Assembly: GCF_000935025.1 (NCBI RefSeq)
Contig: NZ_CP010836.1
Span: 2,852,001-2,916,000 of the forward strand
Reading direction: 5' to 3'
Source of the DNA: Sphingomonas hengshuiensis
Lineage (GTDB): Bacteria > Pseudomonadota > Alphaproteobacteria > Sphingomonadales > Sphingomonadaceae
Length of the DNA stretch: 64,000 nucleotides
Numbering within the stretch: position 1 is the stretch's first letter; the number at the start of each line of letters is the position of its first letter. Shown here piece by piece: positions 42,756 through 52,274 of this stretch. Made by a program: the position numbers and the translations under genes. The notes beneath the pieces were generated by a model, which did no database searches, was not told the origin of the DNA, and saw only the letters and a list, made by a program, of their open reading frames with translations.

Positions 42756-44223
42756 GATTCTTGTCCTTCGTAGCTTGGGGGGCGGTCGCCGCGCGCGGCG
42801 CCGAAAAGCCTCCGCCGAGTGCCCGCACAAGGGCGACATCGAGCGTGAAAGCGCGTGCCTCCAGATCGGCGACGGTCCGCTGCGACTGAAGCGCGCGGTC
42901 CTGTGCCGTGAGCACATCGGTAAATCGCGATAGCCCGCCTTCGTAGCGCTGCCGCGCAACGTCATAGGCGGCCTGCGCATCGGCCAGCGCCAGCCGCGAT
43001 TCGGCAAGGCGCACGGCCAGCGCGCGCTGGCTCGTCACGGCATCGGCGACGGCGTGATAGGCGTCGGTGACGGTGCGGTCGTAACTGGCGACCGCTTCGT
43101 CATAATTGGCGCGCGCCTGGCGATAGGCGCCCTGCAACGCGCCGCCGCGAAAGATCGGCAGGCTCACCGCCGGCGTGGCGTTGCCGAAGCTCGATCCGCT
43201 CTTGAACAAATTGTCGATCCCCAGCGACTGGAAGCCGAACACCGCAGAGAGGCTGACCGAGGGATAGAAGTCGGCGCGCGCGACCTTGATCAGGCTCGCC
43301 TCCGCCTCGACGCGGGTCCGGGCGGCGACGACATCGGGGCGGCGACCGATCAGGTCGGTCGTCACGTCCGCGGGCACCCCGCGCGCCGGGATCACCGCGG
43401 TGGGCGCGACGATCGCCAGCCCCCGGTCCGGCCCTTTGCCGAGCAGCGCGGCGATCCGGTTGCGAGTCAGCGCGATCCGCTCGTCGGTCGCGGCCAGATC
43501 GGCCCGCGCGGACGGCACCGCGGACTGCGCCTGTTTCAACTCCGCCTGGGTGTCCAGCCCGGCGGCGACGCGGTCTGCGGTGAGCTGTTGCGTCTGCTGG
43601 CGGATGCTGAGCGCGGTCTCCTGCACCGCCCGCTCGGCATAGAGCTGGGCAAGGTCGGCATAGGCGTCGGCGACGTTGGTCGACAGCGTCAGCGTCGACT
43701 GGGCGAGGTCGAGCCGCGCCGCCTCTGCCTGCGATCGCGCCGCGGCATAGGACGCCTTGTTCTTGCCCCACAGATCGAGGTCGAAGCCCAGGTCGGCTTC
43801 CACGCGACCGGTGTCGTTCCATCCCTTGGGGACGAACGCGGCGGGGATGCCGTTATTGTAGCTTTGCTTGGCAACGCCGCTACTGGCCGTGGCGTCCAGC
43901 GTCGGCAGCCGCGCCGCGCCCGCCTGTTGCGCATAGGCCTCGGCCTGGCGCACCCGCGCCGTCGCAGCGGCAAGGTCGGGGGCGCCGTCCAGCGCCTCGG
44001 CGATCAGCGCGTCGAGCTGCGGATCGCCATAGGCGTGCCACCAATCCATCGCCGGCCATTCCGCCTGCGGCATTCCCGCAAGACTGGTGCCGGAGGCATA
44101 GGCAGAGGGTGGCGCGACAACCGGCGCCGGCCCCATTTTGGGCACCGTTGCACATGCCGAGAGCAGCAATATCGCCAGCGGGGCGGCGGGGCGGATTGCG
44201 CGGTGTAGGACCATGGGTGTCAT
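42748..44223 (-). CDS. NodT-type outer-membrane efflux lipoprotein
   Basis: About 491 residues from ATG at 44223. Lipobox LLLSACAT (Cys near 24) gives an outer-membrane lipoprotein. Two outer-membrane efflux (TolC/OprM-like) repeats follow: FDLDLWGKNKASYAAARSQAEAARLDL and FYPSVSLSAVF...PIFRGGALQGAYRQARANYDEA. Forms the trimeric exit duct. First gene of the efflux operon, directly behind the TetR operators. Confidence 0.94.
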   Translation of the reverse strand: MTPMVLHRAIRPAAPLAILLLSACATVPKMGPAPVVAPPSAYASGTSLAGMPQAEWPAMDWWHAYGDPQLDALIAEALDGAPDLAAATARVRQAEAYAQQAGAARLPTLDATASSGVAKQSYNNGIPAAFVPKGWNDTGRVEADLGFDLDLWGKNKASYAAARSQAEAARLDLAQSTLTLSTNVADAYADLAQLYAERAVQETALSIRQQTQQLTADRVAAGLDTQAELKQAQSAVPSARADLAATDERIALTRNRIAALLGKGPDRGLAIVAPTAVIPARGVPADVTTDLIGRRPDVVAARTRVEAEASLIKVARADFYPSVSLSAVFGFQSLGIDNLFKSGSSFGNATPAVSLPIFRGGALQGAYRQARANYDEAVASYDRTVTDAYHAVADAVTSQRALAVRLAESRLALADAQAAYDVARQRYEGGLSRFTDVLTAQDRALQSQRTVADLEARAFTLDVALVRALGGGFSAPRAATAPQATKDKNHG

Positions 44224-44232
44224 CTGAAAACC

Positions 44233-44307
44233 TGTACTAGCGGGTACATTTTCGTTAATGGTGCGGCGCAACAAGCTTGTCAAGAGAAAAATGTACCCTA
44301 TAGTACG
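44233..44307. promoter_or_regulatory. Two TetR operator boxes between nodT-emrAB and tetR
   Basis: Box 1 TGTACTAGCGGGTACA (44233-44248) lies 10 bases upstream of nodT; box 2 TGTACCCTATAGTACG (44292-44307) lies 3 bases upstream of tetR. Both are TGTAC-N6-GTAC palindromes and the two boxes are also inverted copies of each other over 17 bases with one difference. They should let the regulator repress both operons. Confidence 0.85.
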
Positions 44308-44310
44308 GTT

Positions 44311-44970
44311 ATGGAGTCAGATATCGAAAGCCCGCCTTTAGGGAAGCGTGAGGCCAACAAGCTGGATCGGCGCCAGGCTATTATAGACGCCGCGCGACAC
44401 TCCTTTCTGGAGGACGGCTATGCCGCCACGTCGATGTCGGGGCTGCTCAAGACGCTCGGCGGATCAAAGGCGACCTTGTGGAGCTATTTCCGGTCGAAGG
44501 AGGAGCTTTTCGCCGCTGTGATCGAAGACCTCACCGCGGCCTTTCGCGAGGAACTGGAGGGCAGCCTGCTGGGGTCTTCCGGGATCGAAGCGACGCTTTG
44601 GAATTTTTGCAGCAGCTTCATGCGCAAGATGGAGCATCCGGACACCGCCGCGCTCCGCCGCCTGATCATAGGAGAAAGCGCGCGCTTTCCGGAGTTGGGG
44701 CAGATTTTCTACGACCGGGCCGTGATCCATGTCGAACACGCCATGACTGCCTATGTCGCGTCCCAGATCGCGGCGGGCCGGCTGCACGACGAGGACCCGA
44801 AAAAAATGGCGCAGTTCCTGCTCGGCCTTTGCGCGGCCCGGCATAATCAGCGCCTGTGGGGTGTCGTTGCGGAACAGGATGCCGAGGTGGAAGCCGATTC
44901 CCAGCGGTTCGTCGGCTATTTCCTTCGCCTTTTCCGCACGAGCGAGCCGCCGGCGCCCCTCGCCGAGTGA
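44311..44970 (+). CDS. TetR/AcrR family repressor of the efflux operon
   Basis: 219 residues. N-terminal HTH: RRQAIIDAARHSFLEDGYAATSMSGLLKTLGGSKATLWSYFRSKEELFAAVI is the TetR signature; a C-terminal TetR_C_7-like ligand domain follows (FCSSFMRKMEHPD, RLIIGESARFPELG). Probably represses nodT-emrA-emrB and itself via the two boxes upstream and is released by drugs. The operator box ends 3 bases before its ATG, leaving no room for a normal SD, so translation may be leaderless or weak. Confidence 0.93.
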   Translation: MESDIESPPLGKREANKLDRRQAIIDAARHSFLEDGYAATSMSGLLKTLGGSKATLWSYFRSKEELFAAVIEDLTAAFREELEGSLLGSSGIEATLWNFCSSFMRKMEHPDTAALRRLIIGESARFPELGQIFYDRAVIHVEHAMTAYVASQIAAGRLHDEDPKKMAQFLLGLCAARHNQRLWGVVAEQDAEVEADSQRFVGYFLRLFRTSEPPAPLAE

Positions 44971-45025
44971 CCCCCTGCGCGTCCCGTCAGTTGCCGTTCA
45001 CGCGCAATCGGCATAGCACCGCGCG

Positions 45026-46897
45026 ATGCGTATCCTGCTTGCTTCCGCCGCCGCCGCGCTGATGGCGACCACCTCCGCCCTCGCCCAACAGGCGCCCGCC
45101 CCGATCCTGACGACGCCCGAAGCGCGTGACGTCTGGACCCATGCCGAACCGGAGGTCGCACGCGTCACCCATGTCGATCTCGATCTGCGCGCCGATTTCG
45201 CCGCGAAGACGCTGTCGGGTACCGCAGCGCTCGACGTACTGGCGGCGAAGGGCGCGAAGCAGATCGTGCTCGATGTCGACGATCTCGCCATCACCGCCGT
45301 CACCGATGGCGCGGGCAAGCCCCTGCCCTTCGCGGTCGGCGCTGACTCGCCCGATCTCGGCGCCGCGCTCACGATCCAGCTCAAGGGCGCGCGCCGCATC
45401 GTCATCGCCTACGCCACCCGCCCCGATGCCAGCGCGCTGCAATGGCTCGCGCCCGAACTGACGGCGGGCAAGGCCAAACCCTATCTGTTCAGCCAGGGCC
45501 AGCCGATCAACAACCGGAGCTGGATTCCGACCCAGGACAGCCCCGGCATCCGCCAGACCTGGACCGCGAAGCTCACCGTCCCCGCCGGGCTCGTCGCGGT
45601 GATGAGCGGCGAGCGGATCGACGGCGCGCAGGGTCAGCCCGCCGCGAATGGCGAACGCAGCTATCGCTTCCGCATGGACAAGCCGGTGCCGCCCTATCTG
45701 ATCGCGCTGGCGGTCGGCGATCTCGCGTTCAAGGCCACCGGCCCGCGCTCAGGCGTATGGACCGAACCGTCGCAGCTCGATGCCGCCGCGTCCGAAGTCG
45801 CCGATGTCGAAAAGATGATCGACGCGGCGGAGGCGCTGTACGGCCCGTATCGCTGGGGGCGCTACGACATGCTCGTCCTGCCGCCCAGCTTCCCCTATGG
45901 CGGGATGGAGAACCCGACGCTCACCTTCCTGACCCCGACGATCATCACCGGCGATCGCTCGAACACCGATGTCGTCGCGCACGAGCTGGCGCATAGCTGG
46001 TCGGGGAACCTCGTCACCAACGCGACCTGGTCCGACAATTGGCTCAATGAGGGCTTCACCACCTATTTCGAGAACCGCATCATGGAGGCGGTGTACGGTG
46101 CCGAGCGCGCCGCGATGTACGCCGATCTCGACTGGGACGGGCTGGTATCGGACATCAAGGACGCCGGCGGCGACGCCGCGCCGACGACCCGGCTGCACGG
46201 CGAACCCGGCGAAACCGCGGGCCAGCTCGATTATTTCAAGGGATCGACCTTCCTCCGCACGATCGAGGCGGCGGTGGGCCGCGCGAGATGGGACGCCTAT
46301 CTCCGCGCCTATTTCGATCGCCACGCCTTCCAGCCGCAGACCACGGCGGGCTTCCTCGCCGATCTGCGCAAGAATCTGATCCGCGGCGATGCTGCGCTCG
46401 AGGCGAAGCTCCAGCTCGATCGCTGGGCGTACCAGCCCGGGCTTCCCGACAACGCCGTCCATGTCACCTCGGCGACGCTGGCACAGGTCGATGCGAAGCT
46501 CGCGGCGGTCAAGGCGGGCGGCCCGGTGTCTGCGGTTCAGCCCCAGGGCTGGAGCACGCAGCAATGGCTGCGCTTCCTCAACGGCCTGCCGCGCGCGCAA
46601 AGCCCGGCGCGGCTCAGGGAACTCGACGAGACGCTGGGGCTGTCCGCTTCGAGCAACGCCTATGTCCGCTCGGCGTGGGCCGAACTCGCCATCGCCAACC
46701 GCTACGATCCCGCGCTGCCGTCGATCCGCGGGCTCGTCACCAGCGTCGGGCGCGGGCTGCTGATCCGCCCGGTCTATGAGGGGCTGATGAAGCAGGGCGA
46801 CTGGGGCCAGCCGATCGCCCGCGCCTATTTCGAGGCAGCGCGCGGCGGCTATCACCCCAATACGGCGGCGCAGGTGGCGAAGATCGTCCAACAATAA
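45026..46897 (+). CDS. M1-family aminopeptidase (leukotriene A4 hydrolase-like)
   Basis: 623 residues with a signal peptide (LLASAAAALMATTSALA), hence periplasmic. The GGMEN motif, zinc site HELAHSW near 319 and NEG about 18 residues later, and a C-terminal helical domain (about 470-620) match the leukotriene A4 hydrolase branch of M1 peptidases. Likely trims peptides in the periplasm. Usual length. It stands alone between tetR and the GGDEF gene. Confidence 0.93.
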   Translation: MRILLASAAAALMATTSALAQQAPAPILTTPEARDVWTHAEPEVARVTHVDLDLRADFAAKTLSGTAALDVLAAKGAKQIVLDVDDLAITAVTDGAGKPLPFAVGADSPDLGAALTIQLKGARRIVIAYATRPDASALQWLAPELTAGKAKPYLFSQGQPINNRSWIPTQDSPGIRQTWTAKLTVPAGLVAVMSGERIDGAQGQPAANGERSYRFRMDKPVPPYLIALAVGDLAFKATGPRSGVWTEPSQLDAAASEVADVEKMIDAAEALYGPYRWGRYDMLVLPPSFPYGGMENPTLTFLTPTIITGDRSNTDVVAHELAHSWSGNLVTNATWSDNWLNEGFTTYFENRIMEAVYGAERAAMYADLDWDGLVSDIKDAGGDAAPTTRLHGEPGETAGQLDYFKGSTFLRTIEAAVGRARWDAYLRAYFDRHAFQPQTTAGFLADLRKNLIRGDAALEAKLQLDRWAYQPGLPDNAVHVTSATLAQVDAKLAAVKAGGPVSAVQPQGWSTQQWLRFLNGLPRAQSPARLRELDETLGLSASSNAYVRSAWAELAIANRYDPALPSIRGLVTSVGRGLLIRPVYEGLMKQGDWGQPIARAYFEAARGGYHPNTAAQVAKIVQQ

Positions 46898-46918
46898 CCA
46901 CCGTCACGCCGGCGGGCG

Positions 46919-48805
46919 TCAGGCTGGCGCGCCCGCCTCCTGCGGCGCGCCCTCGGGCTCGCCGCGCCGGTCCGGCGATGGGCTGGCGTCGGCGGCGATC
47001 ACAGTGCGGCTGCGGCCACTGCGCTTGGCTTCGTACAGCGCCGCGTCCGCCCGCGCGACGACCGCCTCCAGATCGCGCTCGCCCGCCGCCGCCGCGGCGA
47101 TCCCCGCGCTGAACCGCAGCGGGCGTTCCAGCCGCAATGCTTCTGCCCGAATACGGCCCAGCACCTCGGCGGTCTCCGCCGCGCTCAGTCCGGGCAGCAT
47201 CAACAGGAACTCCTCGCCCCCCCAACGGCCGATCACGTCAGAGCGCCGAACCGCTGACTTCAGGATCGCGGAGAGGTCGCGCAACGCCGCATCGCCGGCG
47301 GCATGGCCTTCGGCATCGTTGATCCGCTTGAAATAATCGATGTCGATCAACCCGAGCGACAGCGGCGAGCGCGCATCCGCCGCGCGCGCCAGCGCCACGC
47401 TGCCCTGCTCGGTGGCATGGCGCCGGTTGGGCAGCCCGGTCAGCCCATCCGACGACGCCAGCGCCTCCAGCGCCCGCCGATGCCGCCGCCCCATCCACAG
47501 GAACAGCGCCAGCGCCAGCGCCAGCGCGCCTGCCACCCCGCCCAGCAGGATCAGCCGCTGCCGCTCATAGCGCGCCCGCTCCTGCTCGAACACGACTTCG
47601 CGCTCCAACGCCTTGTTGCGATCCACCTGCCGCTCGATCTCCACCTGGCTGGCCAGCGTCGCAGCCTCGCGGCTTTTCTTCGCCTCGATGTCATCGCGGT
47701 ACATATCGGCATAGCGCTTCATGTCGGCATAGGCTTCGCGGAAATTGCCCAGCCCCGCCTGCGCCATGCCGCGCGTCTGATAGAGCGGGAATTTGATCGC
47801 CGACCGGCTGGCGGGCGCCTCGAGTATCGCCGTGGTCAGCGCCACCGCCTCGGGATAGCGCTTGAGCCCATAGGCAATGCGCGATCGATAGGCCATCAGC
47901 CGGGGCCGGGCCATCTGGTCGTCGCCGAACAGCCGCTCCGCCTCGTTGCACGCGCCCTCTGCCTCGCCGAAGCGCTTCAGCGACAACAGCGACTGGCATT
48001 TCGACATCACGGCAAAGGCCGCGAAATTGCGGTTCCCAAGCGACAGGCTCAGCCGATAGGCGGTGTCGAAGCCGCCGATCGAGCTGACGAAATCCTTCAT
48101 TCCCGTATGCGTCATCGCCCTGCGAAACGCCGTGGAGGCGGTGAGGAAGGTCAGATTGTTGGCCCGCGCCCAGCGTTCGCCCTCGTCGATCAGCGCCAGC
48201 GCCTCGGCACTGTCCCCCGCCTTCATCAACACGCCCGCGACATCGATCGCCAGCAACGCGCGCTGCTCGGCCATGCCCTGCTGGATCGCCAGGCGATATG
48301 CGGCGCCCAGTTCCCGAATTTCCGCCACCGGCTCACGGCTGAGCGACCCGATCACTGCGCGCGAGCAGATATCCTCGATCGAATTGGGCGTGACAAAGCG
48401 CCGCGCCGCCTTGATCCGATCGGCGATCGGCTTGAGCGCGGCGGGGTCGCTCTGGCCGAATGCCAGTTGCGCGAGCAGCTCCATGTGCGGTGCGTCGCGC
48501 GGGCTGGGGGCGAGTGCGAGCCCGGCATTGGCCGCTACGACCTCGTCCTCGCTGCGTTCCAGCGTGCTATAGGCCAGCGCCTGTGCGGCATACAGCCATG
48601 CCCGGTCGATCCGGCCCAGATCCTTGCGCGCGAGTTGCGCAGTGATCGCGGCCAGTGCGCGCGCCGGATCGGCATTCACCTGCCGCTGGAAATCCGCAAC
48701 GATCGGCGGAGACCCGATGCTGCACATTGCCTGCGCCGGCGATCCCGCCAGCACCAGCGCCGCCGCAAGCGCGCCCAACGAAATCCCTGCTGCCCGATTC
48801 GCCAC
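46919..48805 (-). CDS. GGDEF diguanylate cyclase with periplasmic TPR-like sensor
   Basis: 628 residues, GTG start, with signal peptide. A long helical TPR-like region (about 35-390) is followed by one membrane helix (LILLGGVAGALALALALFLW, about 425-445) and a GGDEF domain. The active loop GRWGGEEF is intact and the RRSD five residues before it fits the inhibitory I-site RxxD. It should make c-di-GMP in the cytoplasm in response to a periplasmic signal that cannot be predicted here. Confidence 0.92.
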   Translation of the reverse strand: MANRAAGISLGALAAALVLAGSPAQAMCSIGSPPIVADFQRQVNADPARALAAITAQLARKDLGRIDRAWLYAAQALAYSTLERSEDEVVAANAGLALAPSPRDAPHMELLAQLAFGQSDPAALKPIADRIKAARRFVTPNSIEDICSRAVIGSLSREPVAEIRELGAAYRLAIQQGMAEQRALLAIDVAGVLMKAGDSAEALALIDEGERWARANNLTFLTASTAFRRAMTHTGMKDFVSSIGGFDTAYRLSLSLGNRNFAAFAVMSKCQSLLSLKRFGEAEGACNEAERLFGDDQMARPRLMAYRSRIAYGLKRYPEAVALTTAILEAPASRSAIKFPLYQTRGMAQAGLGNFREAYADMKRYADMYRDDIEAKKSREAATLASQVEIERQVDRNKALEREVVFEQERARYERQRLILLGGVAGALALALALFLWMGRRHRRALEALASSDGLTGLPNRRHATEQGSVALARAADARSPLSLGLIDIDYFKRINDAEGHAAGDAALRDLSAILKSAVRRSDVIGRWGGEEFLLMLPGLSAAETAEVLGRIRAEALRLERPLRFSAGIAAAAAGERDLEAVVARADAALYEAKRSGRSRTVIAADASPSPDRRGEPEGAPQEAGAPA

Positions 48806-48908
48806 GTCCGACCCCCGTATAGTTACGGAGCCTGGGTGCCATCTTCATGGTTAATACTGGGTAAGTATGCCCCGCGGCAGATTGTTTTACGCGGAAATTC
48901 TCGAAATG

Positions 48909-49250
48909 CTATTCATGAGCGCGCGCCGCGCTGATCGCGAACCACAGCCAGCCGCCGATCAGAGTCAGGCCCCCCAAGGGCGTCACCGCCCCCAACCAGC
49001 GCGGGGCGCCCAGCGCCATCAGGTACAGCGTCGCCGCAAAGATCGCGCCGCCGGCCACGAAGCACCATGCCGGCCCGCGCATCGCCATCCGCACCGCGAC
49101 GAGCGCAGCGACGGCGTGGATCAGCTGATACTGCCCCCCGGTGCGCAGCCACTCCGCCGCCTGCGCACTGGCCGCGCCATGCGCCCCGAACGCCCCCGCC
49201 GCGACGGCAATGGCGCCCGACAGCGCGGCGAGGATGGTGAGGTTCTTCAC
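48909..49250 (-). CDS. DUF423 family membrane protein
   Basis: 113 residues, four membrane segments, starting MKNLTILAALSGAIAVAAGAFGAHG, the typical DUF423 (YgdD) pattern, and ending VTPLGGLTLIGGWLWFAIS. Function unknown. Its ATG overlaps the antiporter stop by 4 bases, making an iscU-like - antiporter - DUF423 operon. Confidence 0.92.
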   Translation of the reverse strand: MKNLTILAALSGAIAVAAGAFGAHGAASAQAAEWLRTGGQYQLIHAVAALVAVRMAMRGPAWCFVAGGAIFAATLYLMALGAPRWLGAVTPLGGLTLIGGWLWFAISAARAHE

Positions 49251-51028
49251 TTCGCCTCCAGATCCGCCGCAGCCGCAGCCGCCTGTCCCGCCGGGGTGAA
49301 GATGCCGTCGCGCCCGGCATACAGGTCGCCGCTCTCGCGCTGGAGCTTCAGCCGCTCAAAATCGCGCCGGCGATATTCGGCTTCGGTCTTGTCGGCCTCC
49401 TGCATGTCGACGCCCACCGCCGCCATCGCCCGCCGTGCCATCACCATCGCGCTCTCCAGCACTTCGCGGACGGCACCCGCGATCGGCGCCCCCTTCATCT
49501 TCATCACGCTGCGCCGGTCATAGGCGCGCACGAAGATCGTCGCCTTGGGAAAGCTGTGGTGGATCGCCTCCAGCTTCTCGGTATCCAGCCCGTCGCCGTC
49601 CTGGCAGAACAGCAGCAGCTCGGCATCCTCCGCGCCCGCCTGGCGCAATATGTCGAGCCGGGTGCCGTCGCCATAATAGACCTTCATCCCGAACTCGCCG
49701 GCGACCTGGATCATCTCGACATCGGTGTCGACGATCGTCACGGGAATCCCCTGCCCGATCAGCATCTGCGCCACGGTCTGCCCGAACCGGCCATAGCCGA
49801 CGACGACGGCGTTGCTCCCGTCCTGCTGCGGCCCGTCCAGCCCCTCGGCGCTGGCCTCGGGTTCGGTGCGCAGCCGCTTGGTCGCCATCATCAGGAACGG
49901 CGTGGTCGCCATCGACAGCGTCACGATCGCGCCAAACACGCTCGCCGCCTCGCTCTCGACGAGGAACGCCGCCTGTGCCTGCGCGAACAGCACGAAGCCG
50001 AATTCGCCGCCCTGGCTCAGCAGCACGCCCAGCGCGAACGCCGATCGCGGCTTCATCCCGAAGAGCAGCCCCAGCGCCATGATGATCGCCGCCTTGGTCG
50101 CGATCAGCGCAATCGCCATCCCCGCCACGAAAAAGGGTCGCTCGGCAATCGCATGAAGGTTCAGCGTCATCCCCACCGCGAGGAAGAACAGCCCGAGCAG
50201 GATCGCGCGGAACGGCGCGACATCGGCCTCCAGCTCGTGCCGATACGGCGAATCCGCCAGCATCACGCCTGCGATAAACGCCCCCAGCGCGGCGGACAGC
50301 CCCAGCGCCTCCATGATCGCAGCACTCGCGATCACCGCGAACAGCCCGGCAAACACGAACATCTCGCGCTCGCCCAGATTGCCGATCAGCTTGAACAGCG
50401 GGCGCAACAGATAGCGTCCGGCCAGGATCAGCCCGACGATCGCGACGACGGTATAGACCGCCAGCAGCCATCCCGGCGGCCCGTTCTGGTCGGCGGGGTT
50501 GCGCGACAGCGCGGCGACGATCGTGATCAGCGGCACGATCGACAGGTCCTGGAACAACAGGATCGCGAATGCGCGCTCGCCGAACGGAGTCCGCAGCCGC
50601 CCCGCCGATTGCAGCATCGGCAGCACCTGCGCCGTCGACGACAGCGCCAGCGGCAGTCCCAGCGCCAGCGCCGCGCCCAGCGACGACCCGGTCGCGAACC
50701 ACACGATCCCCGCCACCGCAACCCCGCACAACGTCACCTGCAGGAACCCCAGCCCGAAAATCTCGCGCCGCATCCGCCACAACCGGCTGGGGCTCAGTTC
50801 CAGCCCGACGAGGAACAGCAGCAGCGCGATGCCCAGTTCGGCAATCCCCATCTTGCCCTCGGCATCGCCGACCAGCCCCAGCACCTGCGGCCCGACCAGC
50901 GCCCCCGCGACGAGGAACCCCAGCGTCGCACCGATCCCCAGCCGCCGAAAGATCAGCACGAACACCAGCGCAAAGCCGAGCAGCGGCACGCCGTCATGGA
51001 GCAGCGACATTCCCGAATGCTCTTCCAT
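49247..51028 (-). CDS. KefB/C-like cation:proton antiporter (CPA2) with RCK domain
   Basis: 593 residues from ATG at 51028, whose A is also the last base of the upstream stop (TGATG). About 12 membrane segments of the Na+/H+ exchanger type (GIAELGIALLLFLVGLELSPS; SQGGEFGFVLFAQAQAAF). A cytoplasmic RCK_N/TrkA-N domain (about 415-530: VVVGYGRFGQTVAQML, IVDTDVEMI) follows. Family role: potassium efflux under electrophile stress or pH adaptation. No KefF/KefG partner gene is adjacent. Confidence 0.93.
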   Translation of the reverse strand: MEEHSGMSLLHDGVPLLGFALVFVLIFRRLGIGATLGFLVAGALVGPQVLGLVGDAEGKMGIAELGIALLLFLVGLELSPSRLWRMRREIFGLGFLQVTLCGVAVAGIVWFATGSSLGAALALGLPLALSSTAQVLPMLQSAGRLRTPFGERAFAILLFQDLSIVPLITIVAALSRNPADQNGPPGWLLAVYTVVAIVGLILAGRYLLRPLFKLIGNLGEREMFVFAGLFAVIASAAIMEALGLSAALGAFIAGVMLADSPYRHELEADVAPFRAILLGLFFLAVGMTLNLHAIAERPFFVAGMAIALIATKAAIIMALGLLFGMKPRSAFALGVLLSQGGEFGFVLFAQAQAAFLVESEAASVFGAIVTLSMATTPFLMMATKRLRTEPEASAEGLDGPQQDGSNAVVVGYGRFGQTVAQMLIGQGIPVTIVDTDVEMIQVAGEFGMKVYYGDGTRLDILRQAGAEDAELLLFCQDGDGLDTEKLEAIHHSFPKATIFVRAYDRRSVMKMKGAPIAGAVREVLESAMVMARRAMAAVGVDMQEADKTEAEYRRRDFERLKLQRESGDLYAGRDGIFTPAGQAAAAAADLEAK

Positions 51029-51459
51029 CAGCCCCGTCCCCCCGCCTGTGCAGCCGCCTCCGCCGCCGCCTCGAACGCCAGCCGGATCGAGGCATGCCGC
51101 CCGCGATGCGGCAATGCCGGCGCGAACAGCTCCAGTCCCGGCCATTCGGGCGGCGCGTCGCGCTCCCCCGCCAGCCAAGCCGCCAGCGCATCACGCGCCG
51201 CCGCCAGTTCCTCGGCGCTACGCCCGACGACATGCGCGCCCATCAGCGACGCCGAAGCCTGCCCCAGCGCGCACGCCCGCACCAGCATCCCCACCGCGGA
51301 CACCCGCCCCTCGCCATCGGTCTCGACATCCACCGTCACCCGGCTCCCGCACACCGGCGAGCGCTTCTCAACGCTCGCCATCGGCGCGGCCAACCGCTCC
51401 TGATAGGGGATGGAGGCGGCGAGCCGCAAAATCTGGGTATTGTACAGCGGCGCGTTCAT
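51028..51459 (-). CDS. IscU/NifU-like scaffold lacking the third ligand Cys
   Basis: 143 residues. Resembles the NifU N-terminal/IscU fold, with Cys37 (SPVCGSR) and Cys63 (RACALGQASAS). The third ligand Cys expected near residue 120-130 (R-x2-C) is replaced: the sequence reads RHASIRLAFEA. Whether it can hold a Fe-S cluster is therefore open; related proteins in Sphingomonads may be used as sulfur or iron carriers. First gene of the operon with the antiporter. Confidence 0.85.
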   Translation of the reverse strand: MNAPLYNTQILRLAASIPYQERLAAPMASVEKRSPVCGSRVTVDVETDGEGRVSAVGMLVRACALGQASASLMGAHVVGRSAEELAAARDALAAWLAGERDAPPEWPGLELFAPALPHRGRHASIRLAFEAAAEAAAQAGGRG

Positions 51460-51875
51460 CCGCCTGAACCTAGGGGACGAAGCCCCGCGATGCGACTCCT
51501 ACCAAGGGATGGTTGCGCGATTTCGGAGGGGGCGGGGCTGGCAGCAGCCCCCCCGTCATCCCGGCGAAGGCCGGGACCCATTCAGCCCCTCCGCTGAATG
51601 AAAGAACGCGGACGGAGCACCGAAAGAACTCTGACTTCCCTCAGGATGACACGGCTTTTGCACGATGCTATAATCGCCCGCACCAATAGAATATAGTGCC
51701 ATTGCCTCATCTTTACTTCCCGTCATGCTGAACTTGTTTCAGCATCCATGGCGCAACCAGCCTGTGCATTGCCTGTTGCACCATAGATGCTGAACCAAGT
51801 TCAGCATGACGGCGTGAGAAAAGGGCGAATGCTTCCGTAAGCAACAACCCTAAGCCAAGGGAGGGAAAAGCCGCC
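51460..51875. other. Intergenic region with repeats between iscU-like gene and DUF3052-like gene
   Basis: 415 bases without a gene. 51553-51588 has a short imperfect hairpin (TCATCCCGGCGAAGGCCGGG), then an AT-richer part, then the inverted repeat at 51721-51811 described separately. Such elements are frequent in Sphingomonad intergenic DNA. Confidence 0.6.
51721..51811. repeat. Long inverted repeat, MITE/REP-like
   Basis: Arms of 26 bases, 51721-51746 (CGTCATGCTGAACTTGTTTC...) and 51786-51811, complementary except one mismatch, with a 39-base loop. Would form a stable stem-loop; REP-type or miniature mobile sequence. No coding potential. Confidence 0.85.
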
Positions 51876-52244
51876 ATGTCCGACAAACCCGTCGCCGAAC
51901 GCCTCCAGGTCAAACATGGCCGCCGCCTCGCAGTAATCGGCGCCCCGCCCGCCCTCGACGCCGCAATCGGCACAGATGCCCCCCGCGCAGCCCCGTCAGA
52001 AGCCGAAGTCGTCCTCCTCGCCACCCCCGACCGCGCAACCTTCCTCGCGCAAGTCCCCCGCACCGCCGCCGCGATCGCCCCCGCCGCAATCCTGTGGGTA
52101 GCCTATCCCAAACTAACCTCCCCCCTCGCCGCCGACCTCAACCGCGACACGATCCGCGCACTGGCGCTGGCGCATGGCCTCGACACGGTGAGCCAGATCG
52201 CCGTGGATGCGGACTGGTCGGCGATGCGGTTGAAGCGGGTTTAG
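51876..52244 (+). CDS. DUF3052 family protein
   Basis: 122 residues, starting after GGGAGGGAAA. The end ILWVAYPKLTSPLAADLNRDTIRALALAHGLDTVSQIAVDADWSAMRLKRV follows the DUF3052 pattern. Function unknown. Stands alone, flanked by repeats and an IS110 element. Confidence 0.8.
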   Translation: MSDKPVAERLQVKHGRRLAVIGAPPALDAAIGTDAPRAAPSEAEVVLLATPDRATFLAQVPRTAAAIAPAAILWVAYPKLTSPLAADLNRDTIRALALAHGLDTVSQIAVDADWSAMRLKRV

Positions 52245-52274
52245 GGGGTGGGCTCGGAGGGAAGCGCCCCATGT

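Noticed and set aside
47303..48934. 543-residue plus-strand frame opposite the GGDEF gene
   Set aside because: Shadow of a complete GGDEF protein with intact active site.
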